From Uloborus plumipes (taxonomy: Eukaryota; Arthropoda; Arachnida; Araneae; Uloboridae), in assembly GCA_038373865.1 (NCBI GenBank), contig JAXGGA010005618.1, forward strand, positions 1 through 64,000: 64,000 nt of DNA, read 5' to 3'. Position numbers and translations under genes: made by a program. Every line of letters begins with the position of its first letter. Positions within the stretch are counted from its first letter, which is position 1. Below the pieces are notes generated by a model. That model ran no database searches and was not told the origin of the DNA. It saw only the letters and a list, made by a program, of their open reading frames with translations. Positions 52,701-59,100 of this stretch are shown one piece after another.

Positions 52701-53568
52701 CTGTTCACAGTTTCGCGACAAAACAATATGCTTCGCTACAAACAAGAAAAATAGCACTAAAGACAAATCAAAGTTCAAATATCCTTCTCTAAAGAAAATT
52801 AAATAAACATTTAAAACAACTATAACTCAGTCAATTTTTCAGATGCCGTATTACTATGTTTTTGAAAGATTTCCAATATTAAACTATACTCAGTGGCATA
52901 ACAGCCCGTGGGGACCAAGCGCAAACAGCGCTCAGCTCAGTTTTCTTGACTGAGGAGTCTGAGGTGTAATGCAGATGATCTGGTTAGGTGGTCAGACGAA
53001 AGCACAACCCCCAGGGTTTAGTTTCCAAGCAGGGTTGGCACTTATTTTATCGAACCACCGAAGAAATAAAAAGTTGCATCCAATATTGCATACCTTTATT
53101 TTGACTAAATATGTCATGAGTGAAGTTTAGAGAAGAAAAGTAGATATAAATGAAACAATTTCATACAATTAATGAGCAAACCAGCACCATTATGTTTCAA
53201 GTTGCAAGAACAAAAAATAGTGCTTCATTCAGATTGTGTACATCCCGAAGTTTACAACTTAATAGAAAAAAGAATTTTTTCCTCAAAATCCTGAAAAATG
53301 TTCAAACAATTTTTTTTGCATTTTGTACTATAAAACATTATTTCAATCAGTATTTCCACATACATGGAAATCATTTTATTGTATATTAAACTTAGTTTCA
53401 CAAACAATAAAACAAGACGAAGAAAGATAACTTCTTAAAAAGGAAAAGAATAGAAAAAGGAGTTTTTTTTTCTAGAAGGTGAAACATAGGATTCAACTAT
53501 AATAAAGACAATATGAATTAGTTACCTTCTGCAGAAAATCGTTTTGTGACCTCATCTTCTATTATTGC
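3631..53568 (-). CDS. GPAT4: Glycerol-3-phosphate acyltransferase 3/4-like gene, 12 exons, 5' end missing
   Basis: The product transfers an acyl chain from acyl-CoA to the sn-1 position of glycerol-3-phosphate, giving lysophosphatidic acid, the first step of glycerolipid and triacylglycerol synthesis at the ER membrane. Twelve minus-strand exons (3631-3718, 5607-5686, 5764-5892, 14953-15038, 15627-15682, 16866-16981, 19882-19975, 23910-23999, 40993-41067, 43457-43522, 52129-52183, 53526-53568) join with matching phases and GT-AG borders into 978 nt, 325 residues plus TGA. Seen in the product (numbered from the first codon found): hydrophobic segments at about 36-53 and 56-74; NHTSPID at 123-129, the acyltransferase HX4D catalytic motif; VWFDR at 164-168; FPEGTC at 196-201, which binds the phosphate of the substrate; and a conserved tail with RQGGLVDLEW. 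Vertebrate GPAT3/4 are about 434-456 residues, so about 125-130 N-terminal residues are missing. No frameshift or stop interrupts it, so it looks functional. GPAT3 and GPAT4 cannot be told apart in an invertebrate. Confidence 0.95.
3719..5606 (-). other. GPAT intron, nothing else recognised
   Basis: 1.9-kb intron between the last two coding exons. A- and T-rich simple runs only. Confidence 0.8.
5607..5686 (-). CDS. GPAT4: GPAT exon, residues 271-297
   Basis: Acceptor catttcag, donor gttaca. Encodes EGESAIDFAKRVKAVISRQG then GLVDLE and two bases of a Trp codon. Reading past the donor gives an unrelated tail, so the splice is needed to reach the conserved C-terminus. Confidence 0.95.
5764..5892 (-). 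CDS. GPAT4: GPAT exon, residues 228-270
   Basis: Exactly 43 codons, phase 0 at both ends; acceptor taacag, donor gttagc. Contains FGDPFWNSTKQGYVHYLLM and MTSWAIVCDVWYLPPMQRE, both highly conserved in GPAT3/4. A 9-kb intron precedes it and a 77-bp intron follows. Confidence 0.97.
5893..8869 (-). other. GPAT intron (3' part), nothing else recognised
   Basis: Part of a 9-kb intron (5893-14952). It holds A-runs (for example 7249-7276) and no coding or element signal. A short tcacggtaaaatgcacgg motif near 6496 lies beside a cctgtccaaaacc string that recurs loosely at 9360, 36428 and 40300. Confidence 0.6.
8870..9110 (+). repeat. Dispersed repeat, related to 23206-23395
   Basis: Shares taacgaaaaat-ctggatttcc and a following gaaaaatacc...acacaat-cacc block with 23206-23395, in the same orientation. 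The two copies are diverged. Class unknown. Confidence 0.45.
9111..9601 (-). other. GPAT intron, nothing recognised
   Basis: No element boundary found between the dispersed repeat and the pogo-like element. The stretch at 9300-9400 resembles 40230-40330 loosely (gtccaaaacc...accctgc). Confidence 0.4.
10474..14050. mobile_element. Inverted-arm element carrying an uncharacterised gene remnant
   Basis: Two inverted arms of about 820 bp (10474-11300 and 13226-14050) match closely over their whole length, from CAGGCGCTGGAGGGGGTTGA at the outer ends to a GACGGCC/GGCGTCC-CATAAATGATG boundary inside. The loop between them holds a decayed gene (11740-12765). The flanks (tcttctagac on the left, atctattctg on the right) are not a clean duplication. 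It may be one long-TIR transposon or two copies of an 820-bp element in opposite orientation. Confidence 0.65.
11740..12765 (+). pseudogene. Remnant of an uncharacterised multicopy invertebrate protein, C-terminal part
   Basis: Frameshifted fragments read in order: a VVFDMYID-like stretch; TKEIGTIVEQEGFVSNFHTK with LLKNEIKKL (about 11850-11990); EDADLVVLLIAKSST (about 12070-12110); GEKLNVELRIVNWE (about 12417-12460); and a cysteine cluster, CTCRKPLLNCSVTC followed by HCKGSCNN (about 12567-12640). As I recall it, a long protein family present in many copies in arthropod genomes has the same order: VVFDGY, NKxxFIxxL, GDDTDLLVLL, then a Cys-rich end. Its function is unknown to me. The copy is clearly dead (stops, frameshifts). 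Confidence 0.5.
14473..14952 (-). other. GPAT intron with A39 tract
   Basis: Contains an uninterrupted run of 39 A on the plus strand at 14865-14903. Otherwise nothing recognised. Confidence 0.7.
14953..15038 (-). CDS. GPAT4: GPAT exon, residues 199-227
   Basis: Acceptor gattttag, donor gtaaat. Continues from FPEG with TCINNTSVMMFKKGSFE and ends GGIIYPAAIK, the motif IV position. A T39 tract (A39 on the plus strand, 14865-14903) starts about 50 nt past the donor. Confidence 0.97.
15039..16014 (-). other. GPAT introns around exon 15627-15682
   Basis: The 588-bp intron and the start of the next one. No other signal. Confidence 0.6.
15627..15682 (-). CDS. GPAT4: GPAT exon with motif III, residues 180-199
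   Basis: Acceptor caactag, donor gtaagt. Encodes LREHVEDSSKLPILIFPE. The Gly codon of FPEG is split between this exon and the next (phase 1). Confidence 0.97.
16015..16234 (+). repeat. Direct repeat, copy 1 (flanks GPAT exon)
   Basis: About 220 bp, from ttttgcataaatgagttac to aattttaagtgtaa. It matches 17013-17233 in the same orientation with scattered differences. Confidence 0.9.
16866..16981 (-). CDS. GPAT4: GPAT exon, residues 142-180, acyltransferase motif II
   Basis: Acceptor tgtttaag, donor gtatct. Starts VGQKQGGFLGILQRA and contains HVWFDRFEMKDR; the Arg of WFDR lies at the motif II position that contacts glycerol-3-phosphate. The exon sits between two 220-bp direct repeats (16015-16234 and 17013-17233). 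Confidence 0.97.
17013..17233 (+). repeat. Direct repeat, copy 2 (flanks GPAT exon)
   Basis: Second copy of the 16015-16234 repeat, 998 bp further on. The coding exon 16866-16981 lies between them. Confidence 0.9.
17234..19122 (-). other. GPAT intron, possible pogo-type fragment at 17234-17420
   Basis: The stretch after the direct repeat (ACTTACACGAGGGATGCATT, then ccaagaccacttgcgtaag) resembles the subterminal part of pogo/Tigger elements, but no pair of ends is visible. The rest is unremarkable. Confidence 0.35.
19123..19357. mobile_element. MITE of about 235 bp with imperfect TIRs
   Basis: GGTCAGGGGGGAAAAGATGA at the left is matched by the reverse complement of GGCCAGGGGAAAAAAGATGA at the right. 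Both continue with AAGT. No open frame. The flanks do not give a clear target duplication. Confidence 0.65.
19358..20409 (-). other. GPAT intron sequence around exon 19882-19975
   Basis: Contains a short GT-run near 19520; nothing else recognised apart from the exon. Confidence 0.5.
19882..19975 (-). CDS. GPAT4: GPAT exon with HX4D catalytic motif, residues 110-141
   Basis: Acceptor gaaatag, donor gtaagt. Encodes ENRATGGGICVA then NHTSPID (123-129), whose His and Asp form the catalytic dyad of glycerolipid acyltransferases, followed by VVILACDNCYAL. Confidence 0.97.
20410..22470 (-). mobile_element. CR1-like LINE copy, 3' part, diverged and split
   Basis: Fragments 20410-20822 and 22090-22470 align with the better copy at 41440-42320 in the same orientation. 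The 3' end (ggaccagcc...agtcccagagcctg on the minus strand) matches as well. The part at 22090-22288 still reads DFKFSQQYCVASNKANRMLA and VQFWSPSFKK, the tail of a reverse transcriptase. It is 5'-truncated and inactive, and is interrupted by the insertion at 20823-22089. Confidence 0.85.
20823..22089. mobile_element. 1267-bp DNA element inserted at TA inside the LINE
   Basis: Aligning the two LINE copies places the boundary exactly: TA at 20821-20822 and TA at 22090-22091 flank it. The ends are degenerate inverted repeats (GGAGGAACTAGGGATGTTTG on the left; the right end reads, in reverse complement, GTGGAAACTAGTGGGAGGTT). Internal ggaggtttgaccc motifs occur at 21178 and 21895. TA duplication points to the Tc1/mariner/pogo group. 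No transposase frame. Confidence 0.65.
22471..23205 (-). other. GPAT intron, nothing recognised
   Basis: AT-rich. A CAGGGTTTGCCTACCTGGGC string at about 22472 looks like a hAT end, but no partner end was found. Confidence 0.4.
23206..23395 (+). repeat. Dispersed repeat, related to 8870-9110
   Basis: Diverged copy of the repeat at 8870-9110 (shared ctggatttcc, aaaatacc and acacaatcacc blocks). Confidence 0.45.
23910..23999 (-). CDS. GPAT4: GPAT exon, residues 80-110
   Basis: Acceptor ttcgtag, donor gtaaga. Reads FKRWMYWNVSLVC then FRILARSFSAIVTYHN. A gtaagt inside the exon (after WN) could be mistaken for the donor, but only the longer exon keeps the conserved TYHN block and the correct phase into the next exon. 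A 17-kb intron precedes it. Confidence 0.92.
24000..24573 (-). other. Start of the 17-kb GPAT intron (low-coordinate side)
   Basis: Simple A-runs; no element recognised before the hAT element at 24582. Confidence 0.6.
24574..25508. mobile_element. Non-autonomous hAT element with 8-bp target duplication
   Basis: The element (24582-25500, 919 bp) begins CAGCGGCGGCTTGT and ends ACGAGCCGCCACTG, inverted repeats of hAT type. GCTGAAAC flanks it on both sides (24574-24581, 25501-25508). Interior GC-rich around 25140-25210. No transposase frame. Confidence 0.92.
25667..25745 (+). mobile_element. Solo left end of a hAT family
   Basis: CAGTGGTCGCACTAGGGGTT and the following ggcagaagtggctct match the left end of the hAT element at 32254-33851. 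No right end was found here, so this is a fragment. Confidence 0.6.
26573..26785. mobile_element. hAT MITE inside the foldback, 8-bp target duplication
   Basis: Element 26581-26777 (197 bp): CAGGGCCTGATTA at the left, TAATCGGGCCCTG at the right, flanked by TGTATATC on both sides. Inner ggcctagggccccc blocks are also inverted. It belongs to a hAT MITE type common in animals. Confidence 0.95.
27664..28366. mobile_element. hAT-like non-autonomous element inside the foldback
   Basis: Starts CAGGGATGACAATAGC and ends GACGATTTTCATCCCTG, inverted with mismatches; 703 bp. The foldback unit resumes on the other side (gttgcgg before, tcgcagccac after), so the boundaries are firm, but the duplication is imperfect. 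No transposase. Confidence 0.75.
30850..31207. repeat. 60-bp tandem repeat, six copies
   Basis: Copies start at 30850, 30910, 30970, 31031, 31091 and 31153. Each has CATCGG near the start and CCGATGAAAA about two thirds through, so each unit can form a hairpin. Identity falls from left to right. Confidence 0.93.
31246..31330 (+). repeat. tRNA-like head, probably of a SINE or tRNA pseudogene
   Basis: TAGCGTGGTGGTAGAGCG resembles an A box and D arm. TTGGC-TTTCCGC-GCCGA can form an anticodon arm, with TCC in the anticodon place (Gly-like). CTCGGGTTCGATGCTGG resembles a B box. No acceptor stem closes, so it is not a working tRNA gene. Confidence 0.55.
31353..31585 (+). repeat. Imperfect tandem repeat, about three copies
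   Basis: Copies of a gccacggaactacactgctc core, followed by attgatccaactctcatcgt, begin near 31362, 31453 and 31528. Spacing varies (75-90 bp). Confidence 0.7.
32246..33859. mobile_element. Non-autonomous hAT element inside the foldback
   Basis: Element 32254-33851 (1598 bp): starts CAGTGGCGTAGCTAGGGG, ends CCCCCTAGCTACGCTGCTG, flanked by AATGAGTG on both sides. The interior is AT-rich with no transposase. Confidence 0.94.
34241..34749 (-). other. Intron, nothing recognised
   Basis: Between the two I-clade LINE fragments; open frames here show no family resemblance. Confidence 0.5.
34750..36340 (+). pseudogene. I-clade LINE pseudogene: reverse transcriptase end, RNase H, C-terminal domain
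   Basis: In order: CYSDDVTIVVRGKFIDT (about 34820-34875, with YSDD in place of the usual YADD catalytic box); NPHKTTMVAFTHKR; LTRSEAVKYLW; ELNKLQRMVCIA (about 35247-35283); a ribonuclease H part with HIFSDSQAALYDP (about 35790-35830); then QDPTC-like NDPTCRGTLF and FEHLGCHLLKPW (about 36168-36207), ending AATGLF. Multiple frameshifts. The RNase H region is shortened relative to the copy at 34034-34240 (the usual GHSG..GNE..AD stretch is missing). It reads plus, against the GPAT gene. Confidence 0.82.
36341..36809 (-). other. Intron, nothing recognised
   Basis: Contains another loose gtcctgtctaaaaccctagtgtccaaaac string (about 36421). No element ends. Confidence 0.4.
36810..37600 (+). pseudogene. 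piggyBac transposase pseudogene, N-terminal half
   Basis: Reads an acidic N-terminus (LPSDSDSSSNANKEEF), then FLAINLLMGVKPLPSYQLYW, RFSWVLGNFHLNDNC (about 37330-37390) and, after a stop, KDESIIKFKARNSLKQYKLK (about 37487-37545), where the Asp is the first catalytic residue of the DDE_Tnp_1_7 fold. This is the standard piggyBac order. Several stops and the lost C-terminal half make it dead. No TTAA-flanked ends were found. Confidence 0.85.
37601..38034 (-). other. Intron, nothing recognised
   Basis: A doubled ggcccattcat-ac-at motif at 37751-37783 and ctctccc motifs are present; no pair of ends. Confidence 0.4.
38035..39484. mobile_element. hAT-like element, 1440 bp
   Basis: Element 38040-39479: begins CAGGGGTCTGGCCAG, ends CTGGACAGACCCTTG, with ggaccc blocks further in on both sides. 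GCAAT flanks both ends (38035-38039, 39480-39484); the expected 8-bp duplication is not intact (aatgcaat, gcaataat). No transposase frame. Confidence 0.75.
39485..40992 (-). other. Intron, nothing recognised
   Basis: An A32-type run near 40764-40796 and a stretch at 40230-40330 loosely related to 9300-9400. Confidence 0.5.
40993..41067 (-). CDS. GPAT4: GPAT exon, residues 55-80, second hydrophobic segment
   Basis: Acceptor tttgtag, donor gttagc. Encodes IFITFIGVGWLVISTSIIG then CIPES, equivalent to the hydrophobic block that ends in GYLPNG in vertebrate GPAT4. The exon lies only about 370 bp from the 3' end of a CR1-like LINE inserted on the same strand. Confidence 0.9.
41440..42320 (-). mobile_element. 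CR1-like LINE copy, 5'-truncated, reverse transcriptase C-terminus open
   Basis: An uninterrupted minus-strand frame (stop near 41493) contains GNMNCFADDVKLM with the FADD catalytic box, GKCQVLHFGHGNKH, DFKSSQQCSIASNKANRMLG, VRPYLEYAVQFWSPYLKKD, LLERVQRRATRLVNG and SLERRRARGDMIQLFKF. This order is that of CR1/L2-group reverse transcriptases. The element is cut at about 42310, just upstream of FADD, a typical 5' truncation. Its open frame suggests it is younger than the copy at 20410-22470. It lies in the intron between GPAT exons 40993-41067 and 43457-43522, on the same strand. Confidence 0.9.
42458..42560 (+). mobile_element. Solo pogo/Tigger-type terminal repeat
   Basis: Starts TACAGTCAAACCCTGCTATA and runs into acgaaccctcaacggacc...ttcgctatatccgattt, the usual look of a Tigger end after a TA site. 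No partner end was found within 2 kb. Confidence 0.55.
42561..43456 (-). other. Intron; short stretch related to the 10.5-14.0 kb arms
   Basis: gaggctgtctataaatgacatcacattttt at 43079-43109 resembles the cgtccataaatgatgtcacacttttt at the inner edge of the arm at 13228. Nothing else recognised. Confidence 0.4.
43457..43522 (-). CDS. GPAT4: GPAT exon, residues 33-55, first hydrophobic segment
   Basis: Acceptor ttttcag, donor gtaggt, entered and left in phase 2. Reads FRLSILWGLGF followed by ILRYWLLLPA, a hydrophobic segment corresponding to the first predicted membrane-embedded stretch of GPAT3/4. Confidence 0.93.
43523..44704 (-). other. Intron, nothing recognised
   Basis: No element ends or coding resemblance before the Tigger element. 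Confidence 0.5.
45231..49750 (-). pseudogene. Tigger transposase pseudogene, split by a hAT element
   Basis: From the N-terminus (high coordinates): a pipsqueak-type helix-turn-helix with IAEVETGIKEKNVVAKYGIP; a CENP-B-type DNA-binding domain with LSGALIKEKALQFAKALG and GWLDKFKKRHML (about 49290-49450); then the DDD catalytic core, EVFSCDEIGLFYK (about 49190-49230), KIVLFLDNCPSHP (about 45775-45815) and KLQPMDQGVI (about 45700-45725), each with its Asp present. Stops occur after KVKRV, after ECCDE and after EIFEK. The hAT insertion falls between VLVTN and the continuing TTNMTGVKKLK. It cannot be active. Confidence 0.92.
46042..49108. mobile_element. hAT-type element inside the Tigger transposase
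   Basis: Element 46050-49100 (3051 bp): TAAGGCTCGACC at the left, inverted GGTCGAGCCTTA at the right; ggccgatg motifs repeat near both ends. The flanks are gttgtaac and tttgtaac, an 8-bp duplication with one mismatch. Removing it restores the transposase reading. The plus-strand frames at 47503-48029 have no family I recognise. Confidence 0.85.
50145..52128 (-). other. Intron with a short inverted repeat
   Basis: 50819-50885 and 50888-50962 form a near hairpin: agcacaaattaggtagaaagtacag...atagctatttcaaggctac pairs with gtagccttttaaatagctatt...ctgtactttctaccaaatttgtgct. It might be a small MITE. A-runs at about 50410-50437. Nothing else recognised. Confidence 0.5.
52129..52183 (-). CDS. GPAT4: GPAT exon, residues 15-33
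   Basis: Acceptor ttttcag, donor gtaag. Completes the split Glu codon, then reads LPSWNLLTRTNKNYGFV and ends in phase 2. The WNLLTRTN block is strongly conserved in the GPAT3/4 subfamily. Confidence 0.93.
52184..53525 (-). other. GPAT intron, nothing else recognised
   Basis: 1.3-kb intron between exons 53526-53568 and 52129-52183. No element ends seen. Confidence 0.7.
53526..53568 (-). CDS. GPAT4: GPAT exon (most 5' one found), residues 1-14
   Basis: Encodes AIIEDEVTKRFSAE and ends in phase 1 (one G before gtaac); the acceptor reads tttcag. The stretch matches the conserved segment just before the first membrane helix in GPAT3/4. The exon starts in phase 0, so an upstream coding exon must exist; I did not find it between here and 64 kb. 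Confidence 0.9.
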
Positions 53569-54401
53569 CTGAAAGTTAATGATAATTCATAACTAAAAAT
53601 ATAGTAGCAACTATGCTGAGGAAATATGCTTAAAAAATGTGCCAATAGAAGATATTAAATGTTCCAAAATCTTGATTTGTCTTTCTTCTAATGGTCCTTA
53701 TTTTGCATAAAGCTAATGTTTATTTTTCTAGCACATCAACATTGTTCAATAAGTAAGAATCAGGAAATTTTATTCCTTTTATGAATACAGGAAGCTAAAA
53801 CAGATTAAAAGGATTAAAATAGGGAATTAACTAATCATTATTGCTAAAACTGACCAAATTTTTAGAAATACTGACTAATTTTAGCATAATAATTGGCAAT
53901 AGTATGCTTTCTTAAAGCAAAGCTCCTTTCAATCTGTATCATAAATTAATGTACATCTTAATTGAGATATATAAGTAGATGCTTTGTAAAATTAATGTTC
54001 CTTTCCCTCTGAAATAAAGTAATGTAATGAAACCTAATTTAGAAAAAAATAAGATTTACGTTGTAAGTTATGCAGACATAATAATATTATACCTGCTAAC
54101 AAAGAAAACTGAAAAGCGTAAAATTATACAAAAGTGATAACGAAATGCAAAACAGCGTGCAAAAGACATAATATGCTGTATCAAACATTTATTTATTTAA
54201 AGTACTTAACACTAATATCAGTTATATTGGTGTTATTAATACTAGGACACAATGTAATCTAAATTATGGTTTTAATTATACACATAATAAAATAAGAAGT
54301 TTATGTGTGTTTGTGGCACTCCTTCTGGGAAAACTAAGGAACAGAAAGATTTAATTTGGTACATAGGGGTAACTTTTGAGGTAGACGTGCCCAATTTTTG
54401 A
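53569..54401 (-). other. Presumed GPAT intron upstream of the first exon found
   Basis: Begins at a good 3' splice site (ttaactttcag on the minus strand). No upstream exon recognised. Confidence 0.5.
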
Positions 54402-54883
54402 AAGTCAAACCGTCTGTTTATCTGGAAAACCTCTCTATGTCAAAATTTTTCAATTCCCCTGCTTTTACAGCATAAATTTAATGTTTTTTCTCATGTTTAT
54501 CTCGAATGATTTTTCCCGAAAACCTCTATATCTCAAATTTTCACGACTCATTTTTGAATTACATTTCCAGCCACCTTTATCAATGGCATAACTTGGAGAT
54601 AAAAATCATATTTTGCATAATCATTCAAAGACTATGGTCGTACTTAAGGGTATGTGTTTACTTGCTACCAATATAGTCATCACAATTAGTAAAACATGGA
54701 CCCCTCACAATATGTCGTACAGTAAAATATTCCACAATATCAATGCAAAACAATCTATTAAGTATTTGACTTTGTTCCAATTGCTTATTTTTGTAAATTT
54801 TATCACAACCTTTGTAGCTCGAAACCTCCGTATCTCGAATTCTTCTTCTATTCTACAAAATTCGAGATAGACAGGTTTGACTG
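54402..54883. mobile_element. Tigger-type MITE, about 480 bp
   Basis: AGTCAAACCGTCTGTTTATC at the left pairs with GAGATAGACAGGTTTGACTG at the right. Inner motifs such as ctctatgtcaaa and ccgtatctcgaa repeat between them, as in Tigger subterminal regions. No transposase. Confidence 0.65.
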
Positions 54884-56179
54884 CATTTTATTTTGGAAAA
54901 ACAGTTATTTTATGTTTTATCTGATTTTTGGCAAATTAGAGCATTTTTTACTCAACATACCCCAGACTAATTGCGTCACAGAAATAATTTTTATATCCTA
55001 GTATTGGAAAATAAATTTTAATCAGGATGAAAAAAAAAACTATGAAAATCAAGTGTTTTTTAAAATGAATTGTTGAAAAAACATTTGCATTGTTTCCAGC
55101 GGTTTGCGATGTTCTCAACCCATCCCGCAAATGCATAGAAGCCTTTGTTCTAAAAATTAAGTACGTAATAAAGCAAATAAATCCCCCTCTTCATAAAAAA
55201 AAGTATTCAAAAAATTATGCAACGTACTTTTATTCACGATTTTTCAAAGCAGAGCAACTTTGTGTCTTACACTCATTGCTCAAACGAAAAAAATCCTCTC
55301 TGCTTTTTAACTCTGACGTCACACCAGTATTGGTCTAATGACATCACACCCCACATGATCAAACACTCATTTTAATTTAATAAAAGTAGAGATTGTTATA
55401 TAGTCGGCTTCTCTTTTACAAACACTGTCGGTTTCCAGAAATATTATTCAATTAAGCGAGGTATTTGTTTAAGCGAGAATCTTTAACATTAAGTCTATAA
55501 CCACAAGGAATATATTCAATCTTGTCTGTTTCACAATTAAGCGGGGCTGACAATTTCTTTAGTACAAATGTTTTTTCTTGCACACTACCGGGGAACAGAC
55601 ACAATTTATTTGTGCTTTTAATTAAAAGTATGAAACAAGTAGTTTTTTTGCATGATTTTTGTTTTTTTTGGAAATTATGTTAAACTAAATAGAGATAGAT
55701 AAGTATAGAGCGCATAGATAGATAAATATAAAGATAGACGTTGACGGGCAGTAAGAGGTGGGGATAAAAAATGTTTTATTCAAATCTAAATCTTTTTAGA
55801 TAGATATAGATTGATAAATTGCAGTGCCAAATTTATTAAAATCTTCCGTAAAAAGGTGAATGGCATAAAAAATGAACTGCGCCTCTAGCCGTTTTCGGCA
55901 AAAAAATTAAAATATGTCATACTAATTGTAAAGAAATTACGAAATATATGGGAACCAAAGACAAAAGAAAACAATTTAAAAACACTCTTTTAGTAGAAAA
56001 ATTAGTTTTATTTCACATGTAAAATTTTTTTAAAGAGGGACCCCTGAATGAAAAGTGTTAAATGCTTAGAACAGTGACAGAACATGTGTTTAGTCAAGAG
56101 GAATTTCAGGAAACTGCATTTCCTACTCCTTCCCAACACTAGTAATCTCCCAAATAATGTCCATTTCAGATGTCATTAA
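54884..56179. other. Mostly unassigned, pogo-like fragment at about 55400-55540
   Basis: tagtcggcttctc...caattaagcgaggtatttgtttaagcgag (55402-55475) has the look of a pogo-group end, without a partner. The rest is unassigned. Confidence 0.35.
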
Positions 56180-59100
56180 TAGTAAGGGGGCTACGGGAAA
56201 AGAAACTGCATTTTGTGATAAAAGCATGAAACTTGGTAGGTTTGTAGATAATGTATAAAATAACATTTTTAGAAGGGGAGCCAATCGGAAATCCCCCCCA
56301 AACCCCTCTTAGCGGCCATTTTTGGTCCAAAACTAGAAATAGCGCTTTTTTGTAATTATTATTATTATTTTCTTCTTAAATCATTGGCTATGTCATTACA
56401 TAGGCGTTTATTGTATTTTTTATCTTTTAAAGCTCCACTTACAGACTAATTTTAAAAAGAACAACCCAAAAATGCTTTTTTTTGGGCAAATCGATATTTT
56501 TTAAGAATAAAGTCGTGTAAGTGAATTCCCTCCCCCCATAAATGCATTAATGGTTTAAGAATGTAAATATACATTAAATAAATGTTTAAAAAAAGTAGGG
56601 TGCCGGTTATCCGGATCCTAATTGGCCGAACCGTCCAATTATCCAGTCATGATACCTCTCATTTTTATGACCAAGCACACATCATCGAAAATGTTCCCCA
56701 AGGGTACAAAAGCACAAGAACTTGAGGGAAAAGTTAATGTCAAGATAGCATGATTCTACCAAAATACAATTTAAAGTTTCAATTTCAGAAATTTTAAAGT
56801 TTTAGTTTTAAATTTATTTTTCCTCTAATTTTTATTATTGTTGCCGTTGCTGATTTTTTTTCTTCAAATATGGTCGTTCATTAGATGACGAATATTTTCC
56901 AGTGTGTTTATCATTGGTAACATGTGTCATTGTTCATATGTTCCCGTAAATGCTATTTATATAGATCGAGATTAGGAAAGATGCTCATATTTTTATAAGT
57001 TACGGTTTCTCATAGTCTTGTGGTTTTACATGTTCAAAAGTATTGTTTTAAATGCATTTATTTTAATTTTGTTTAAGTGTTAAAGTTTAGAAGGTAAACT
57101 TTAATGGTTAAAAATTTAAATGGCATGGTTAAAGCTTTAATGGTTTAAACGTTTAAATGGCAAACAAGGGTTATGTTTGGTAAAAAACAACCCCAGGAAA
57201 TGTTGTTTTTACCAAAATTATTACAACAGATATTTACTGGATAAGATTTATTTTCTGTTCGAAATTAACTCCAAAATAATCTATTGTGCCCTGCAGCAAC
57301 TTTAAATGTATCAGTCTTGTACTGAGGTTATGAAACAATGTTCGAAATTCTGTCAAAGCAGGCAAAAATTAGGCAATTATCAGACTTCGTAAATGTAGGT
57401 AGATTTAAATTTGAAGAATTATTTGTATCGGAAAAATTTAATGAAAAGAGGGATAAGTGGCATAAATCTTGTATCTTGAGGTATAACAGTACAAAAGTCA
57501 GAAGAGCTGAAGAAAGAAAAAGAAAGGAAAACTTTGAAGAGTGCCACGTAAGTAAACATTTTGAAGAGGCTTCAGTTCAGCAGAAGAGAAAGAAATGCAC
57601 TTCATCCTTTCCAGATTTGTGTTTCTTTTTTGATAAGTCTGGTGAAAATAGACAGGAGTTACATCTAGTTCTGACGAAATCAGTTGACAGAAAATACGAA
57701 ATTGCGTGTTGGTAAAAGCAGACAGTACGCTCACTGCTAAGTTGGCGCAAGCTGACATAATAGCTCAAGAATGCAAGTACCAGAAAACTTGCATTCGTAA
57801 AACTTTACTTGTAAAACTTTATCACTCATGAAGGACAGCAAATGATTGTTCTGAGGAAAATATTTATTCACGAATTGAATTAATTGCCCTACACCGAGTA
57901 ATTTCTTACTTACAAAATCTTAGAGTTAACAAAGGTCATAAGTATCCAATTTTCAGAATATTCGTTCTACTAAAATATTATTCTGAAGGAATAGAAGACT
58001 TATGCTACAACACAATTTATCAATCGAAAATAAATCTGCTAATGATGTTGACAATACCGGGCTTAGAGCAAAGATATTATCACACTTCGGACATGGACAT
58101 ATGTATGCAGAGAAATCAGGCTTTGAATATTAAGTGAATCAATATGTGTCTCCAGTACTAGGAGACCACTAGGACATGCATTTGAAAGTCAACTGCCAGC
58201 GTCGAAGGCAGATTTGAAGAGTCAGCAAGAAACTGTTGATCCTCTTCTTCCGTCCTTTTAAATAACTTGTTATATGGTACTTGCAATATTGATGGTCTTC
58301 CTTCTCAACGATTACTTGCAATTTGTCAGTTGTAGTTAATATGCATATATATATACTTCAAACAAACTAACAAAGCAAACTATCAAGCATCAAGTAAACA
58401 AGGAACAGCCAATACCTGTTTATTTGGCCATTAAAGTACACGAACAGACTAGAAGAAAAAGTCTTGTTGACATAATGCATATTTTGAAACTTTTCATTTC
58501 TTACTCAAGGCTTCTAAAGATTTCTACTGGACTCTGCAAAGCATCAGTTAAACAAATTGATAAATATAAAACTACATTTCCCTCACATTTCAGGATCTTT
58601 GTTTTTACACCGGCTGCGCACGATAATTTTTATTATAACTCTAGTAGTACAACAAACAAGGACTCTTTCCATATAACAAGCATTTCATTGTTTCAGCATG
58701 TGCCATTTCAGCAGCAAGGCTCAAAAATTCCTCTTGTATTTCCCGAAATACCATCTTCTAAAAAGGTCGCTCAGTTACCACATCAGGTATATCATTATTT
58801 GTAAATCCAGTATATTTTTCAGTGAAGGAACCACCACAATCTAATTTTGATGGATTAAATAAGTCAGAAATGCTTTTCATAGAAACTAAATTAACAAATG
58901 AATTCTTGAAAGAGGTGAAATGTCTTAAGCGAATTTACGTCACGGAAGTGTAAAACAAACTGCTCTCAAAAACTTGTTGGTGCTTCAAAAATGGACTGTG
59001 TGCACCAATGTGTAAATTCTGCAATGGGAAATGTTGTATATCTATGTAAATTACTAGCCAGTTCAATTACGAAAAATCAGCTTGTATATAGCCATTACAC

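Noticed and set aside
54430..54500. Possible missing upstream GPAT exon (minus-strand YAVKAGELKNF)
   Set aside because: A superficial likeness to KAGIE only; the stretch belongs to the subterminal repeats of a Tigger-type MITE and has no suitable splice sites.
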